DNA of 64,000 bases from Forficula auricularia (GCA_024734495.1 JALMQS010000099.1:103012019-103076018); one strand, 5' to 3'; positions 35,001-45,194 are shown, counted from the stretch's first letter. Numbers and translations: made by a program. The notes: generated by a model from the letters alone, not told the origin.

Positions 35001-38000
35001 ATGTTCATAAGATTAAGAGAAAAAATTTTGAGTTTAAAAACAAAAACTTACGATTTTTAATGATCTACTTTCGAGAAGCAGACGAAGTGAAGATATTTTT
35101 TTTGGCTTTTCGGCCTTTTTAGCCATAAGCCAATTTACGATACTATTTATTTTTTAAAATGTGTCTCTACCCCGGGGTCAGATTTTAGTCTGATTCGAAC
35201 CCGGGTCCACATGGTTAGCAGGCTGACACGCTACCACCTAGCCTAACCCGACCCCAAGTGAAGAATTTATTCAAAAAATTTATCTCAGTGCAAGTAAGAG
35301 TATTTGGGGCCGGAGGTAAACATTCATTTTATGTAAATTCTCCACTTTTTTTTTCAAAAATATAATTTTTGTCTTGAATAAGTAAAAACTGAAAATGTGT
35401 TAAATTAGAATGTTAAATATAATATATAGGGGTAGGTAGACATTAAGGGTTGTTTTTATCTTTGGGTGACTGAGTATGGATGTCGAAGTTGCCTTGTGGA
35501 TTTATCGACACCAAATAAAGCGTGGATTAAGAAATGAAAGTATCCCGTTACTCGATAAGATTACTCGAGCTGCCAATTTTCGATATAAAATCCTTTAATA
35601 AATTCCCAAATGCGTTTATTATTAAATTCATTCTTTGTTGATTATTTTGATTTAATTAAAGAGCCTAACTAATTAAATATACCCATGTATGTACTTACGA
35701 TTGCTTGTGGAATACCAAATGCAGCGATTAGAGCACATCAATTGCACGGTAAAAGTGTACCTCTCAATACCCACTGATTTAAATATTCCTGAGTTAAACG
35801 TAGCAGATAAAAAAGCATTCTTTAGAACCAGACATCCTGGGACTTTACAGTTCATACAGACATGAAATGAGGATAAGTAGAGTGAAATTACAGAACTGGA
35901 TGAAAATAGGTAAACAAGGATTATTCATTCTGGATGTTCACCAAAAGAGATAGAATGTAAATTAGCATTAACAATATTAACTAAATTTTACCAAAAGTTG
36001 TATAATATTTATTTGTTTATTTTATGACTTTCGGCTTGCGGTCGTTTACAGTCAGTATTGATATAATTACAGATATATTATATTTACAATATTTTACTTG
36101 AAATCTCAGGTATTCAATCGCTATTCGACACCCTGGATTTAAAGAAGGTATGAACTGGAATGCTTATTTACTGCCTTTTGATATCCCGTCTTGGATAACT
36201 ATTTGTATTACACTGATATTATTTACACCAATATTTAAAATTATCGGCTGGTTTTGGAGAAATGAATTTTTTCAGTCTTCTACAATTGGATACTTACTTG
36301 AAATAATCAGTTCATTTTGTCAACAAGGTTTGTATTTTCAGATTCAAATGAAAATCTAAATTCCTACATATTAATCTCTGTATTAATTGTAAGATATACT
36401 AGTAGTAAATGTTGGATATCATTATATTCAGGTAAGTGCAGTGGAACATCGGTTTATGAACAACCTAGCTTACGACAGAATTCGTTAACAACCTTTTATT
36501 GTGTAAAAATTTCGCCTCAAATAACGGCCGAAATTCGAATAAAGATCAAATTCACCTGCCGGTTTTTTGTGTTGAATTTTATTTGCTGTTAGGCGAGCGA
36601 ACGGTAATCATTGTTTTCCAATTGTTTGTGTTAAAATTCTTTTTTATTTTTCAGTTTTTTGATTTGTTATTTATACATATTTAATTGATTTTAAAATAAC
36701 AGCAGTTTTGTTAAGGCTGGACAGTCGTTTTTCAGTCGACCCAACAATTTAGTTGGACTGGTTTGAAATCGTTATGAATTATAACCAACTCTAATTAAAT
36801 AACTAAGCTCGATTTTTTTATCAAATGTGATCATCGATCAATTTTGATTAAATAATCGAGTTGATCTGCAGTTGTGTTGTGTACCAACATTAAATTTAAT
36901 ATATTTGTGTCCATCAACTAAATAAAAAATCGACTGTGTGTGCCTAGCCTAACAATGGACAACAACATGATTCTCATAAGAATATGTTTATTTGTTAATT
37001 CACAGTTAACGATCACCCCAAGTGGTTGCCAATAAATGCTAGTGGGTGAATTTGCGTTCAAAATGAAAATAAACACAATTACCTACTATATCAATAATCA
37101 CTATTTCCCATTTTAAATTTATTAAATCCGATCTGAAGTTGAAAAGATATTTATTCCAAATATTCATCCGTCAAGATTTGTAGCCAAATGACTCGGTCCC
37201 TCATCTTTCGTCTGTAGCGTGGATTACTTGAAGAACATATTTTGTGGAATTCTGCAACACATATATCTTATTTAATTAATTATTATAGTATTAAACAATA
37301 TAACTAAAAATGTTAAATTTTTTAGGCCTATTTGATCTTGGCATATTAAATACTATTTCGGGATGGACTTTAATGCTGACCATCAATCTCTTCTCCTACT
37401 TAATTTATTGTTTCTATTCAGGAAAAATTATATCCTTTTTAGTAAATACCGATAATACTCTTCTTTATAATAGTATAGAAGATATTATGAATCATAAGTT
37501 TAAAATTGAAGCTCCAGGTGGAGCAATATTGTTAAATTTACAGGTAACAATATTAACAATAGTTTTTAAGGAATTTGGTGTTGGTACTTGGTGAAACATT
37601 TTTTAAAATTATTGGATAAAAATACTTGGTAGGTTTCACATTAAGATATAAAAAAAAGTTACTTTCTGTATCTCCTGAAGATGGGTTAGTCACCCGAAAT
37701 ATGTATATCGAGATTAAAGATTCTCTAAAAATAAATTCGTTTTATTTTTTTATATCTTAATGTGAAACCTACCAAGTATTTTTATCCAATAACAATATTA
37801 ACATTTTAAATTTCTTATATTTTAACAAAATTTTATTTTTTAGATATTATTGATTTGAGAAATATTTACATTTTGATTATGAAAAGTTTTATGTATAATT
37901 TAATTTATTTGTCAAGCCTTGTGTATAGGTCCAAAAAACTTGATTAAATATTTACACCTTTAACTAGAGACGTAGAAATAGGATAGGTCTCTTCCCTTTC

Positions 38001-40586
38001 AAGCGATATAAATTTAATTTGATAATTTTATAACCTCTTTTCATTTTAAAATTTCACGATAGTCATTTATTCGTTGTAAATAAATAGACTGTTAATTTTG
38101 TAAAGTGGTGTAAGTTCATTTTTTGTTATTTCGAGATATTTTTATTTTATTTTTACAAATACATATATTTATATATTTTTTGCAACGAAATTTTCTCTGG
38201 AGAGAGACGGACTGGTAGAACTTTTAATTGAATGTAATGGAAGGCAGCCCAGGGGTTGTGAGGAAAGAAAAAAATAACATATATCAAATAAGGTGTAATT
38301 TATTGGAATCCTTCCTCCTTTCCTTTCAAACCGACTTTTCGGAGGATTCTTCCCTCATTCTTCAGGGTCTACAAACCAATATTACAAAATAAAATAAACA
38401 ACAAATAAACAAATAAAATGTTTCCTTCTTCTCTCCACAGTAGTGTTCAAAACTTTCTTCTTTTTTAGCAAAGGCATAGAAAAACAATTTTTTTTCCTCC
38501 TTTTCTTAATTAGATAGATAAATGGCTTTGGAATCTAACATATATAGACCACACCTCTTCCAAGACAGATGCGTACTGGGATTAGTTATTAACAATATTC
38601 TCAAATAATATGGTTGGTTCATACAACCATATATATACCCAATATATGAAATTTACAAATAGCAAAATTCCACAATTCGCACCTCATTCGTTCATCGATC
38701 AATTCACTTATTCAAATTTTATATATAAAAAATACACCAGACATTCACAATTCATACAAATTGATATTTTTTCTTTCCTCACTACCCCTGGGCTGCCTTC
38801 CATTACATTCAATTATTTATATATATTTCGGTATTTTTATTTTGGCTAATTCATGAGGATATTGTACTCCAGTGAATGGGATATTATAAATAATAGGTGA
38901 AGTAAAAAGTTCTGAGTCTTTTTGCCCTTTATTTCGACGATAAAACCAACTTAGGATTTTCCGATTTAGATCAAATATGAGCCATTTTGTTCGATAACTT
39001 TTGTCCTTTTTGAAGGCAATCTCATAATTCCAAGTTTGAAGAAGTCCTCGTCTCTATTGGGCTTCTTCTTGAGACCAGCTTTATGCAAATGGTTCCAAAC
39101 GGTTTTCTAGCTAATCTTCAGTTCCTGGGCAATGGAATAAGTGCTCGCATGCCGGTCCGACTCGACAATTTCCATGATTTTATCGACATTTTCTACGATT
39201 GGCCTACCAGAGAGTGTCTCATCTTCGACGTCCATATTACCAGAACGGAATCGTTGGAACCACCGATTTGCTGCAGCATTCTATATTAAATTGGGTCCAT
39301 AAACAGCACACATTTTTGGCCGCCTGCTCCGCTTTTTCCCTTTGGTCGTAGTGATACTGAAGAATCTATCGAATTTTCTCTTTTTACCTCCATTTTGGAA
39401 CGATCTAACACACAACTGGCTTCACCAAACACAAAACTGTCAAATAATTTTTTTAAAGCGTATATCACCTTTAAATCGCAAAAAAGAATGACCAGATACG
39501 ACGGATACATCGTGAGATATGGCTCATTAAAGCCATCTAACAGAAAAGGCTCAGAACTTTTTACTTCACCCATTATGAAAAGATGAAGACATCTCTGTTT
39601 AACTAAAACTGATATATTAATCATTTTTTACAAAATTGGACTTGCACCACTTTAAAAATAAACGGTCCAAATATTTTATAGTGCTTTTGAAGCCGAAACA
39701 TACACAAAATTTGACATATATATTGACTTTTGAAAAGTATCAGGGTAAGAGAGAAGATTTTTAGGTGTTGGGTTGATGTCAAATGTACGTGTAAACGTAG
39801 TTATTTAGCGACTTAATATTGTGGGTTGTGGAAAAAACAGAATCAGAATGTAAAATACAGTCTCTTGAAATCATAGGGATAAACGAATTGAATTATGATA
39901 GCTAAGAAGTTTTCATAGTCCATTGTCTGAAAAACAAAATTTTTTATCTAACTAATGTTAAAAAATTGTTTAAGATATAATGTAAGGTAATAATTAATAA
40001 TCCTTTTAGAACAGTGAACATCCAACGAATCAAAGACTTTTTAGCGAATATCTATCACTCCGTAAAAATATAACTACCATTAGAGAAGGATTTGAAAAAT
40101 TGGAAAGCATTCCTAAATTTTCTTTTATAAATCTTCAAGGAAATATTATTGGTTATTTTTATAATAAAAGAACTGAAGTAGTAATGTTTCCGCTTCCACT
40201 TCCGTTCCAATTTATAACATTTGCCATGACAAAATATCATCCTTATAAAAAAATCATCGAACTTAAGTATATATTAACTAATTCTTTAATTTAAGCTAAC
40301 ATTTAAAATATTATTTGAGAATCTATTTATTTTTAGAACACAAAGAATGATGGAAGCTGGGATCACACACCGGATCATAAATAATTTCCGAAAAATCGAA
40401 GAAGTGATTCCTTCGAGTGATTTCGTTCCTGTGAATATCGAAGAAACTTTATTTCCATTTGGGATATTAATCAGTGGAATTATATTGGCTGATTTTATTT
40501 TTATATTTGAATTAATTTTTTATCGTCGTTCTATAAGAAAGATCTGTCAATTTGAAAAAAATCACTTTGATCATTTTCTTAAATAG
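25925..40586 (+). CDS. Gene B: insect ionotropic receptor, nine exons
   Basis: Complete paralog. Exons: 25925-26087 (or to 26091), 27512-27653, 30138-30434, 30492-30595, 32072-32239, 36110-36327, 37326-37543, 40010-40266, 40337-40586. Signal peptide MLNNITLFNCLFIILVC, Cys-rich N-terminus, S1 (GTWSGIMGEIQNGNVDIC), TM1 after PSWITICIT, pore FCQQG, TM2 ending YSGKIISFL, S2, TM3 (LFPFGILISGIILADFIF). Exon 2 has one A fewer in a homopolymer than gene D, so the conserved donor at 26088 gives 1817 nt, which is out of frame. The donor at 26092 (AA|gtataa) gives 1821 nt and 606 codons plus stop. It is therefore a gene with a shifted donor, a pseudogene, or an assembly error. Introns 1, 2, 4, 5 and 7 hold transposons. 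Confidence 0.85.
26232..27011 (+). mobile_element. nonautonomous Helitron, complete ends
   Basis: 5' TC in a|TCTATATATAAAATT. The 3' end has an 8-bp hairpin (CAGGAGGC-ata-GCCTTCTG), then G and CTAG (27008-27011) before host T. In intron 1 of gene B. No Rep/helicase. Confidence 0.7.
27512..27653 (+). CDS. Gene B exon 2
   Basis: 142 nt against 143 in C and D. Codes NIQCNFITQWVNLEHTLC ... GNRLFLIDS, with donor gtaaat after AAG. The run 'gaaaaaat' has six As where gene D has seven. Confidence 0.8.
28200..29060 (+). mobile_element. LINE fragment containing a hAT MITE
   Basis: Decayed RT C-terminal coding related to the other LINE copies (RRVARDLLDI, FDSNSIKFR, then the 'CLEN' region) with many stops. 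Interrupted at 28800-28902 by a MITE. The same composite starts at 63397 in intron 2 of gene D. Confidence 0.75.
28800..28902. mobile_element. hAT MITE, family 2, 103 bp
   Basis: CAGGGCTTCTTAAA ... TTTAAGAAGCCCTG. The flanking 8-mers have decayed (atctagag / gtccagaa); the twin at 63863-63965 keeps both copies of gtctagag. Confidence 0.8.
29263..29412. mobile_element. hAT-type MITE, family 1 copy 2
   Basis: Ends CGAGGAGTGAGCCG and GGTTCACCCCTAG. Perfect 8-bp duplication aagtgaag at 29255-29262 and 29413-29420. In intron 2 of gene B. Confidence 0.85.
29740..29895 (+). repeat. possible tRNA-derived SINE
   Basis: B box GGTTCGATTCC at 29853-29863 and an A-box-like TAGCCATTTGG at 29817-29827, followed by a 'ctatctatctatcat' tail. 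Box spacing (36) is short for a tRNA, so a decayed SINE is the better guess. Confidence 0.35.
30138..30434 (+). CDS. Gene B exon 3
   Basis: 297 nt, phase 0-0, acceptor tcttccag. Codes INFNKCKTNDFWIFLM to PCIYN. The ATG at 30183 is internal. Confidence 0.87.
30492..30595 (+). CDS. Gene B exon 4 (S1)
   Basis: 104 nt after a 57-bp intron. LPHLNIITQIPGKR then YGGIFYKFWNIIAESMNF; donor gtaaac. Confidence 0.85.
30596..30774 (+). other. gene B intron 4, 5' part
   Basis: Short AT-rich stretch before the foldback element; nothing recognised. Confidence 0.4.
30842..30885 (-). ncRNA. hammerhead-ribozyme-like motif
   Basis: Minus-strand stem I AAAACC/GGUUUU, CUGAAGA, extra A, stem II GGAGG/CCUCC with loop gaauag, GAAA, ACGU, cleavage GUC|GG. 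Mirror copy of 31034-31077. Confidence 0.65.
31034..31077 (+). ncRNA. hammerhead-ribozyme-like motif
   Basis: AAAACC (31034-31039) pairs with GGUUUU (31072-31077). CUGAAGA 31040-31046, stem II GGAGG/CCUCC, GAAA 31064-31067, ACGU, predicted cut after C31071. Stem III has no loop, implying dimeric folding. Confidence 0.65.
31145..32071 (+). other. gene B intron 4, 3' part
   Basis: AT-rich, no gene or clear repeat. Confidence 0.45.
32072..32239 (+). CDS. Gene B exon 5 (S1)
   Basis: 168 nt, one codon shorter than A and C. TIFIKLEARFGAPLSN, GTWSGIMGEIQNGNVDIC, VVDLLKPITKDR. Phase 2-2. Confidence 0.85.
32240..32544 (+). other. gene B intron 5, 5' part
   Basis: AT-rich 300 bp, no feature recognised. 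Confidence 0.4.
32775..34496 (-). mobile_element. plant-type (DD39D) mariner-like element, 1.72 kb
   Basis: 32-bp inverted ends CTCCCTCCGTTCGGAAATAT... with one mismatch, TA target duplication at 32773-32774 and 34497-34498. The CTCCCTCCGT end is the hallmark of plant mariner and Stowaway MITEs, and the encoded transposase has the plant D-D-39-D spacing. Near-identical ends indicate recent arrival. Confidence 0.88.
32951..34275 (-). pseudogene. DD39D mariner transposase, two lesions
   Basis: Minus-strand start ATG at 34275 (MENSEEELINLKRRD). An in-frame TAA at 34216-34218 and a one-base frameshift in the A-run near 34010-34026 break the reading frame. The N-terminal half has a helix-turn-helix (VVTAFQVSRLTVSRIW). 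The catalytic domain has VHIDEKWF (first D), VQQDNAKPH (second D) and NSPDLNVLDLGFF. The third D is the one in VLDLGFF, 39 residues after the second. The C-terminus ends KAKSYFN. Apart from the two lesions the domain is full length, so the element was probably active recently. Only homology to known DD39D families would fix its donor. Confidence 0.88.
34569..35094 (+). other. gene B intron 5, middle
   Basis: AT-rich with an (aaat)n run near 34818-34840; no gene. Confidence 0.45.
35095..35257 (-). repeat. tRNA-derived SINE
   Basis: Minus strand reads like a tRNA head: GGGGTC...GACCCC outer pairing, TTAGGCTAGGTGGTAGCG (A box) and GGGTTCGAATC (B box). An AT-rich tail ends 'gccaaaaaaaat'. The T-stem is disrupted, so it is not a functional tRNA. 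Confidence 0.55.
35258..36109 (+). other. gene B intron 5, 3' part
   Basis: No gene or repeat recognised; short reading frames lack any family signature. Confidence 0.45.
36110..36327 (+). CDS. Gene B exon 6 (TM1, pore)
   Basis: 218 nt, phase 2-1. YSIAIRHPGF, TM1, WFWRNEFF, then EIISSFCQQG ending across the junction. Confidence 0.88.
36713..36953. mobile_element. short TIR element (MITE)
   Basis: Left end 'taaggctggacagtcg' and right end complement of 'taggctaggcacacacagtc', with paired 'tttagttg' blocks inside. About 240 bp in intron 6 of gene B. Class unresolved. Confidence 0.45.
37326..37543 (+). CDS. Gene B exon 7 (TM2)
   Basis: 218 nt, phase 1-0. LFDLGILNTISGWTLMLTIN, then the TM2 end FYSGKIISFLV. 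Donor gtaaca after CAG. Confidence 0.88.
37611..37790 (+). mobile_element. hammerhead-bearing foldback (family H4)
   Basis: Arms of about 50 bp ('attggataaaaatacttgg' and complement) enclose a single plus-strand ribozyme-like motif. In intron 7 of gene B. Confidence 0.75.
37670..37714 (+). ncRNA. hammerhead-ribozyme-like motif with all three stems
   Basis: Stem I AUCUC (37670-37674) with GAGAU (37710-37714). CUGAAGA 37675-37681, extra U, stem II GGGU/ACCC with loop uaguc, GAAA from 37696, stem III AUAU-gu-AUAU, cleavage AUC after C37709. The only copy with a looped stem III of 4 bp. Sequence differs from families H1-H3 in every stem, so the fold is conserved by covariation. Confidence 0.68.
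38225..38815. mobile_element. foldback element, family H1, complete
   Basis: TIR 'taattgaatgtaatggaagg' to its complement ending at 38815, extending through 'cagcccaggg'. The left arm holds a ribozyme-like core (minus). Related solo arm at 2461-2739. In intron 7 of gene B. Confidence 0.75.
38328..38370 (-). ncRNA. mutated hammerhead-like motif
   Basis: Minus strand AGACC/GGUUU stem I, CUGAAGA, stem II with GAGG/CCUC, GAAA, then AAGUC where other copies have ACGUC. Probably inactive. Confidence 0.5.
38896..39571 (-). mobile_element. internally deleted mariner (DD34D-type) relic
   Basis: Inverted ends GGTGAAGTAAAAAGTTCTGAG. On the minus strand a broken N-terminal transposase half is readable (AANRWFQRFRSGN, VEDETLSGRP, then the HTH with an internal stop). 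The catalytic domain is missing. Different family from the DD39D element. Confidence 0.8.
40010..40266 (+). CDS. Gene B exon 8 (S2)
   Basis: 257 nt, phase 0-2. NSEHPTNQRLFSEY to TKYHPYKKIIEL; donor gtatat. Confidence 0.86.
40337..40586 (+). CDS. Gene B exon 9 (TM3)
   Basis: After a 70-bp intron. TQRMMEAGITHRI, TM3 in LFPFGILISGIILADF, tail to TAG 40584-40586. Confidence 0.88.
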
Positions 40587-40734
40587 AGAGTTATTGAAAA
40601 TTAAAATTATAATAATATATATATATATATTTATTCTTTTTATATATGCTATGGACCAAGTGATTAATCAAATCACTATATATAATGCTTATACAATATA
40701 AATAATGACAAGTCAAATCGGGCTACGTATTTTT

Positions 40735-41285
40735 TTATGAAAGCGATGAGAGAGGAGTTACACCAAAAGGCAACCCTAAAGGCTGGTTGGCCCCTCCATC
40801 GTGAAAAGAAGAAAGAATTTTATGGCGTGGGCGGGGGTCGAAGGTATTTGTGGATACGTGTCTAGTGGAACAGCGTCTAGACCTAAATAGGAGACCAAGC
40901 TTGCGCGCTGCAGCTTTAGCAGTGGTTGAGTCCATGAAAGGTCAGACCCTAGAGTTACGCTGAATTCTAGTGAGTTTGAGTCGAATGATATGTATGGCAG
41001 GTTTCTGTCAACGCGCCTAGAAATAAGGCAACACTGAGTTTTCACTGCATTGAAGTTAGCTAAGTTTTAGGATCCCCAGTTTTTAAGTTTGTATAAGTCT
41101 AAATTAATTGAGGAGGCAATGTCTGCACGGTTTTTATGCGATGCAGGGGCGTTATGTAGGGTGCTGTCATCTGCGTAGATATGTACCGGATTGGAGGGCA
41201 AGTTTAGAAGATCGTTGATATAGATAAGAAAAAGCGTAGGGGAGATAACCGATCCCTGAGGAACTCCAGCTTTGGTGTAATAATT
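40735..41285 (-). mobile_element. LINE RT fragment
   Basis: Minus strand: [14 protein letters not shown] motif, [18 protein letters not shown], then ISRRVDRNLPYISFDSNS; internal deletion and an A-rich 3' end near 40735. Same family as 7229-10573. Confidence 0.8.
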
Positions 41286-43049
41286 AATAAAGTCGGGCGG
41301 CTTATATTATTTTGTTAAGTTTCGAATTGAAAACTAATTAGAAAGTACGCTCAAGTGTGTTATAATTAGTAATTATTATACTTATTTCAAGATGAATAAA
41401 TCAAAATTTAATAGACATGAATCATCGATTTGATAAAATATTTAATAAGTTAATATCCTCCAAAGGTCAGAATACTCAGTTTTTCACTAGCACAAGTTAT
41501 GCAGAGATGATTCTTAAAGTAAAATCTTCTAAGTTCATAGAGTGTCAAATAAATAACCAAAGGTTATCAGTGTTTGCGAAGATTCTACTTTAAGACTATT
41601 GGATAAACAGAAAAACTGATTGTTCCATTTAAAGAAGATAGTGTCATTAGGTCTTCCGTACATCAAAGGTGAAATATTTCAGCTTCTACATGAAACCCAT
41701 CTAGCAATTGGACATGGCGGAAGGAAAAGAAGTGGTACATTTTCGCTATAAAAACATTACGAGATTAAGCTTGAAAAAACAATACTCGTTTGATATGATT
41801 TGTTACTTAAATAGTATTCGTACTTACCTACCTATTACCTTATTACCTATTACCTTACCTATTACCTTACTTACTGATTTTAAAATAATAATGTGTCACC
41901 ATTAAAATAATTTAATAAAACACATCTTTTTATTGCTCTACCTAATAAGTGAAGGGCATTATTCATAAGTTCAATAAATTTAATTATTTCAATAGTTTTT
42001 ATCATATTGGCTATTCATATTGGGCATTTTTCAAACTGTCTGGACATTATTAATAATGCCCTTTTAATCACTTGGTCTATACTATAACATAATATACATT
42101 ACAATTAACACCTTTTTGAAAAATTTTCCCTTTTCATTTTTCACATTTTTTTCTTTTTTTCCACGAGACAATTTTTATTTTTTTTTTTTTATTTTAACTC
42201 AGATTTTATTAAATCTATAATTTATATATGTAAGTTCCGCAGAAAAAAATTGCTTTGGCTTATGGATTTAACTATTATTTGATTTATATTTAACCTAGGC
42301 AAAAAGCTATCCGTCAGATTTTTTTAAACAAATATTTTAGATTTTGAACTGATACTATTTAAGGACTTCGACGGTGGCTGATTATAAGCTATTCATGATT
42401 ATATGGTAACTTTAATAAAGCAAAATAAAGTTTTATTTAGAAGATAGCGCCTGACGATGCAACCCGAAACTTAGAACGTTCTATTTGAATGCATAACCTA
42501 TCCCTTCCAGACGGCGCTGAAAATTTATTATTAACTGCGTCAACAGGAGCCCTTAAATTATTAAATCTCTTCCACTTATTACCTGAGACACTTTAGGGGT
42601 TATATCCTTGTGTAGACCTTTGTATTCAGATGCTCTTCTTTGGGTATATTCAAATATATAATATTTAATAAAATATTGTAAAAAACTATAAAATGTACCA
42701 ATCCAAAACCCGAACAGGGTATAGATGAGAATAAATTAAATAAATAAATAAGTATCTAAGTTTTTTTATAAATTTTTCCCACAATAAGAAAAATTATTAT
42801 CATAAGAATAGATTGTAATTATGGACTTGAGAAGAGAGAGTTCACTCGATGTTCAAATTAATAAAAATAAATATGTAATTTTAATTTTCTTCTTCTTTTT
42901 CTTTCCAAGGCCAGTGGTAGTCAACCTGGTCCCTATTTCTGGATATTCAAACTTTCTTGTGTTTTGCCATTTTACTGCAAATATTTAGGTGTTTTTTACA
43001 GTTTGCCGAAAAATAACTGTTAAAACTTAAATATGATAAAGAAAGTAAT
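41286..43049 (+). other. intergenic AT-rich region, B-C spacer
   Basis: No gene. Holds a short 'ttacctatta' repeat (41821-41873), a weak CTGACGA...CGAAAC match near 42449, and a lone hAT end CAGTGGTAGTCAACCTGG at about 42914. Confidence 0.5.
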
Positions 43050-43147
43050 TGAAAGTTTTTTTGCCGAGAGTAGCAGAATTTTTATATATTGAAGGAGACA
43101 ATAAAAGGGTGTGTCTTCTGCTGGAATTATAAATTTTATTTATCTAT

Positions 43148-43190
43148 AAAGAGAATATAGTTTCGAGGGCTTTGCCCTCTTCATCAGTCT
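43148..43190 (-). ncRNA. hammerhead-like motif, mutated cut site
   Basis: Minus strand CUGAUGA, stem II GAGGGC/GCCCUC, GAAAC, UAUA, UUC where the partner arm has GUC. Confidence 0.5.
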
Positions 43191-43262
43191 ATTACAATGG
43201 ATTCACAGGAATTAATTTATGAATATATGAACATAAATTAATTCCTGTGAATCCATTGTAAT

Positions 43263-43303
43263 AGACTGATGAAGAGGGCAAAGCCCTCGAAACTATAGTC
43301 TCT
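43263..43303 (+). ncRNA. hammerhead-ribozyme-like motif
   Basis: AGA (43263-43265) with UCU (43301-43303), CUGAUGA, extra A, stem II GAGGGC-aaa-GCCCUC, GAAA, stem III AC-uaua-GU, cleavage GUC after C43300. Stem I only 3 bp as drawn. Confidence 0.62.
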
Positions 43304-43364
43304 TTATAAATAAATAAAATTTATAATTCCAGCAGAAGACACACTCTTTTATTGGCTCCTTCAA

Positions 43365-44699
43365 AGAAAGTAATGGTGGAGTAGAGTAGGATGGATATAA
43401 AAATCTCTGGCTAAATAAAAAATGTCTGCATATATCCAAATATGTGAAAAATGAAATTCAATTTATTGATAATTTTCCTTACTTCCTACTTTTAAGAATC
43501 AGGCCTTTATTGTTGCTAATCATATTATCTCGAAACAGAGAAACCTTTTGATTATTTCCAAAAGAAGTTACTTATATTTGTTCCTAAAACAAATTGAACC
43601 ATATATCAAATATTTAATTTCGCAGCATCAGCCTCAAGGGTCTCATTAATAATAAATTAAAGGTAATTTTAATAAACTTTATAGTTTTTATATTTAATTT
43701 AATTTTTCTTCAATTTATGTATCTTCAGTACTAGTAGATACTGTCTCGATCGATTAAGCATCAAAATTAAATTTTCTGTGTACTATTATGAACATATACA
43801 AAGTATAAATTAAAAAGATTTAACTACATATTTTTATTAAACTTCCACTAAAAGATTACGATTAGGTTCTTTGTAGTTGCGCTAAATTAAGTTACTTTAC
43901 GGTAGGTAAGAAAATTTCACTATAAACAAAGATACAAAATGGGTGGTAAGGATAAAAGGGATGACTACTCATCTAGGCCGATGACCTGTTATTTCAGAGG
44001 GTTTTTTGGACGACCTCTCTTCCTTCTTCCCATAGGGCGTTGATTCTGACTATCTTGATCAGTTGATCGCCTAACATCCTTAAAATGTGTGCATTCCATT
44101 CTTGTCTTCTAAAGATCCAACTTCAAATTTTCTGGACGTCACACATTTGGTGGATATCATCATTTTTGATATCCAATAGGGACTCATTCGATGTCCTCAA
44201 AGTTTTCATCTCTGTACCTAAATTACCATATAAGTACTTATTGTTTTTGTGGAGTCTGCTCTTGTTTTAGTAACTTGAGCAAGGTTTGGTCGTAATATAC
44301 TCTTGTATGTTATATTCCTACCTTGGAATTTATATTGAAATATTTATTGGTTCACATATGTGAATGAGGACATCGAGATTCAAGGTTTTTTTGAAGCCTT
44401 GATTGCTTGAGTTTGGACCTCCATGCGGACATTTTTATTATTATATATTTTTTTCTCAGTCAGATCAGAAATATACTGCGGTAAAAAACAAAAAACAAAC
44501 AAACATATGTTTAGAGTACCCGAAAGAATAAGCATCGGAATTTAAATGTTGTAAATAAAAATTTTGTTCAAAAAGAAAAAAATACATGCTGTGTCATTTT
44601 TTTTTCTTTAAACGAAGTACTAGCTAGATTTTGGGATCTCTAATTTTAAAATTTCCCATTGATTAATAGAGAAAATTGAAAAATTGTATTGTCATTAAG
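43365..44699 (+). other. intergenic AT-rich region
   Basis: No gene or repeat I can defend. Confidence 0.45.
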
Positions 44700-44870
44700 C
44701 AGTGTTTTTCAACCTGTTGGTAGCGACCCCTTGGGGGGATCGCGAAGCTTCAGTAAAAAAGAAAACATAACAAAGTTTAAAAATATATTTTTATTAAGAA
44801 AATGTTATTTAAAGGACATTTGTAGTTTAACACAAATCAACAAAATAAATATGAGTCACATTCACATTAA

Positions 44871-45194
44871 TAGATTAAAAATTCAGTTTATTGGACAAAG
44901 TTTTTTTATTGAAGTTCTTCTTCAATTTTTGTACAACGTTTCGTCTCTCTCGAGACTTTTTCAAGTACTGCAAACAAGAACAAAAATCAATTAGGTGCGA
45001 GTCTTCACAAATCAACTAAATATTCAGGTACAACCAAAATCATATTTAGTTGATTTGTGAAGACTCTCACCTAATTGATTTTTGTTCTTGTTTGCAGTAC
45101 TTGAAAAAGTCTCGAGAGAGACGAAACGTTGTACAAAAATTGAAGAAGAACTTCAATAAAAAAACTTTGTCCATTAAACTGAATTTTTAATCTA
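44871..45194. mobile_element. foldback element with variant hammerhead-like cores (family H5)
   Basis: Arms of about 140 bp ('tagattaaaaattcagttta' and complement) with a core on each: minus at 44931-44968, plus at 45097-45134. Layout as in H2 and H3, with a weaker catalytic box. Confidence 0.65.
45097..45134 (+). ncRNA. variant hammerhead-like motif
   Basis: GUAC pairs with GUAC; box UUGAAAA instead of CUGANGA; stem II GUCUC/GAGAC with GAGA loop; GAAACGUU. The altered box makes cleavage doubtful. Confidence 0.35.

Larger units (their letters stand above)
43089..43364. mobile_element. hammerhead foldback element, inverted pair (family H2)
   Basis: Arms start 'ttgaaggagacaataaaa' and end with its complement. 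Each arm has a ribozyme-like core. Copies at 15112-15293 and 47735-47855 are decayed. The 40 bp left of it (gccgagagtagcag) are also shared with the 47.7-kb copy. Confidence 0.8.

Noticed and set aside
35170..35257. tRNA gene on the minus strand
   Set aside because: A and B boxes are present but the T-stem does not pair and an AT-rich tail follows, as in a tRNA-derived SINE.
42445..42480. CTGACGA ... CGAAAC resembling a hammerhead core
   Set aside because: No stem II of more than two pairs and no stem I; likely chance or too decayed to defend.
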